Assembly: GCA_021810725.1 (NCBI GenBank)
Contig: JAJZIE010000127.1
Coordinates: 1 to 7,012, forward strand
Direction of reading: 5' to 3'
Length of the DNA stretch: 7,012 nt
DNA from: Bacillota bacterium
Lineage (GTDB): Bacteria; Bacillota; Sulfobacillia; JAJZYS01; JAJYTV01
The notes below the pieces were generated by a model that saw only the letters and a list, made by a program, of their open reading frames with translations, ran no database searches and was not told where the DNA came from. This document shows positions 5,594 to 7,012 of this stretch, piece by piece (positions within the stretch are counted from its first letter, which is position 1; every line of letters begins with the position of its first letter). A program made the position numbers and the translations under genes.

Positions 5594-6802
5594 GTGACCA
5601 AGCCCGCCCAAACAGAACAGGATCAGAAGGTCCACGTAAGGCGTCGCTACCTGCACTTCGCCATGGTGCCGGTACAACTTGTGAAATCCAAGGTGATCTC
5701 CGCACAAGCCGTGCGGGCGTTTGCCTTGTTGGACAGCTACTGCAGTTGGGACACGAACAGGGCCCATCCGGCGCACGACCGCCTCGCAAACGACATGGGC
5801 GTCAGCGTTCCCACACTTCGCCGAGCGATCAAGGAGCTCGTGGATGCGGGCTATGTGTCCGTCGAGGGTACCTTCGACGAAAGAGGTGCGCGCACGGGGA
5901 CCATCTACACTCTCAACGATCCACAGGACGTATACGGTATGCATTCTATGCGTTCGGCTGAGCACGACGGTTTGACCCCGTGCTCACCTGTGATCACGGA
6001 GGTACTCGCCGGCAAGCAGGGGCCTGATCAGGGGTGCCACCCAAGCAATACAGACTCCGTTCAAGGTGCTGTGCCTCCGTCCGAAGACAAACCCAAGGAT
6101 ACTGCACCTTCAGGGAGTGGAGTTCCGGGATCGTTAGAACCAGAAGCAAACACCGCGCGTACGCGGGCACGGGTTAACTCCGCGCGCACGCGCATGAAGG
6201 CTCCTCCGAACCCCGACGTGCGGCCCCTGCTTCTACGCCATGCGCAGTCGTATGAGGCGAAGGTCGGGGCCCCGTACCCGATTGCCTGGGGGAAGGACGG
6301 CGCGATCGTGAAGCGCCTGCTCGCGACCTACGGACGCGACGGACTTGTATTGCTGCAGGACACATACTTCGCGCAGAAGGCCGATAGCCAGGCTGCGCTC
6401 CGGGGCTACACGGTGCAGTGGCTGGAGCACGAAGCTCCCGCGCTGATGGCCCGGATCAAGATGCACGAGAGCCTGACGGACGAGCAGCGGCAGATCGTTG
6501 CCGCACTTTGCGCAGAGGGCATGGCGGAGAGTACGGCGACGGCGATTGCGGGCGAGCGCCCTATCGCTGACATCCTGCGCCAGCTCCGTGCCCATGAGGC
6601 GCGCAAGGACCGGCTCCGCAACCCGGCGGCCGCTCTGGTCAAGGCGATCCGTGAGGGGTGGGAGGTACAAGACGAGCCCGCACCCGCCTACTACCAGCCG
6701 CTCAAGCCTGCGGCCGCGTCGGAAGGCGGGCAGGCCGGCCCACCGCCCGAGGAAGTGCGCCTTCTCATGGAGCGCACCATCGCCCAACTAACGGGGAGGT
6801 AG
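5594..6802 (+). CDS. Replication initiator / replisome organiser-like protein with N-terminal HTH
   Basis: The 402-residue product starts at GTG behind a strong GGGAGGTG site. Residues about 20-110 form an HTH_36-type winged helix (helix-turn-helix 61-88, LANDMGVSVPTLRRAIKELV), a module typical of phage and plasmid replication proteins. Residues about 115-205 are a low-complexity Pro/Ser/Asp-rich linker ending in an Arg-rich stretch with two ARTR motifs. Residues about 206-285 (AWGKDGAIVKRLLATYGRDG, then GYTVQWLEHE) resemble the C-terminal domain seen in many phage and ICE replisome organisers, DnaD-like in helical pattern. A charged helical tail (about 293-402) follows. No helicase or relaxase motif is visible, so I infer origin binding and helicase or primase recruitment. 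A plain transcription regulator is the main alternative. The next gene's ribosome binding site overlaps the stop codon, implying coupled translation. Confidence 0.7.
   Translation: MTKPAQTEQDQKVHVRRRYLHFAMVPVQLVKSKVISAQAVRAFALLDSYCSWDTNRAHPAHDRLANDMGVSVPTLRRAIKELVDAGYVSVEGTFDERGARTGTIYTLNDPQDVYGMHSMRSAEHDGLTPCSPVITEVLAGKQGPDQGCHPSNTDSVQGAVPPSEDKPKDTAPSGSGVPGSLEPEANTARTRARVNSARTRMKAPPNPDVRPLLLRHAQSYEAKVGAPYPIAWGKDGAIVKRLLATYGRDGLVLLQDTYFAQKADSQAALRGYTVQWLEHEAPALMARIKMHESLTDEQRQIVAALCAEGMAESTATAIAGERPIADILRQLRAHEARKDRLRNPAAALVKAIREGWEVQDEPAPAYYQPLKPAAASEGGQAGPPPEEVRLLMERTIAQLTGR
6153..6192. repeat. Direct repeat around a palindrome inside the Rep-like gene
   Basis: CCGCGCGTACGCG (6153-6165) recurs with one mismatch as CCGCGCGCACGCG (6180-6192). 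The first copy contains the perfect ten-base palindrome CGCGTACGCG (6156-6165). Both encode the repeated ARTR motif of the linker. Rep genes sometimes carry their own origin, so a binding-site role is possible, but a simple protein-level repeat in GC-rich DNA explains it as well. Confidence 0.4.
6793..6800 (+). promoter_or_regulatory. Ribosome binding site overlapping the Rep-like stop codon
   Basis: GGGGAGGT is close to a full anti-16S match. It overlaps the first base of the TAG stop of the Rep-like gene and lies six bases before the ATG at 6807, the usual arrangement for translational coupling. Confidence 0.6.
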
Positions 6803-6806
6803 GTCA

Positions 6807-7012
6807 ATGGGCCAAGAGGCGACAGTTCCGAAGGTGCGCCGGAAGCGGCGCAAGCCGCTCAAGGCCACCGTGACCTTGCCTTTGGAGGAGTACCAGCAGA
6901 TGCGGGCGCTGGCGATCGCGGGACGCCGCGCCTTCGACGCTCTGAACGAGGACGTCGTTTCCCAGGAGAACGTGAACAGCGTGGTGTGGTCACTCTGGCG
7001 GGCGATGGAGGG
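6807..7012 (+). CDS. Basic ribbon-helix-helix-like protein, 3' end missing
   Basis: About 68 residues are visible before the window ends. The N-terminus is strongly basic (KVRRKRRKPLK). KATVTLPLEEYQQMRALA then has the beta-strand-plus-helix pattern of ribbon-helix-helix DNA-binding proteins (MetJ/Arc/CopG fold), and ENVNSVVWSLWRAM could be the second helix, although the spacing of about 25 residues between them is longer than in a minimal fold. The gene begins five bases after the Rep-like stop with a strong, overlapping ribosome binding site. Small RHH proteins next to rep genes often act in partition (ParG-like) or copy control (CopG-like), which is the inferred role. It could also be the N-terminus of a longer unrelated protein. 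Confidence 0.6.
   Translation, partial: MGQEATVPKVRRKRRKPLKATVTLPLEEYQQMRALAIAGRRAFDALNEDVVSQENVNSVVWSLWRAME

Noticed and set aside
1..7012. CRISPR array, insertion sequence or rRNA
   Set aside because: No regularly spaced repeats, transposase motifs, terminal inverted repeats or rRNA-like stretches were seen.

Overview
The window looks like a chromosomal segment of a GC-rich, endospore-forming member of the Bacillota. The strongest lineage marker is a complete sigma-K-type sporulation sigma factor (2111-2818) that keeps the membrane-associated pro-sequence and the regions 2 and 4 typical of SigK. High GC, GTG starts and strong GGAGG-type ribosome binding sites fit deep-branching GC-rich Firmicutes (for example relatives of Symbiobacterium, Sulfobacillus or Thermaerobacter), but the genus cannot be fixed from the sequence alone.

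Left part (1-2900): the 3' portion of a large membrane protein joins an MFS transporter half to a PlsC/LPLAT-like acyltransferase domain and runs in from outside the window. It is followed after about 80 bases by sigK. A structured intergenic stretch (2819-2900) separates sigK from a convergent gene (3707-2901, minus strand) for an unrecognised four-helix membrane protein.

Middle: 3708-4000 is a leader region without a convincing gene. It ends in a possible intrinsic terminator or attenuator placed just before the ribosome binding site of the next gene.

Right part (4001-7012): four co-directional genes look like part of a mobile element (integrated plasmid, ICE or prophage). They are (i) a winged-helix protein with a C-terminal GIY-YIG domain of the T5orf172/Mug113 type, (ii) a helix-turn-helix protein with a C-terminal DUF3883-like PD-(D/E)XK nuclease fold, (iii) a replication-initiator/replisome-organiser-like protein, and (iv) the start of a basic, ribbon-helix-helix-like protein, apparently coupled to the Rep gene.

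The most interesting pattern is that genes i and iii carry nearly the same N-terminal DNA-binding module (31 of 48 identical residues in the core) and gene ii a more distant version. One type of DNA-recognition head is thus attached to three different C-terminal domains: two putative nucleases and a replication domain. I infer that these proteins may recognise related DNA sites, perhaps the element's own or a competitor's origin, and could form a replication-control or element-competition system. That function is a hypothesis; the domain architecture is what the sequence shows.
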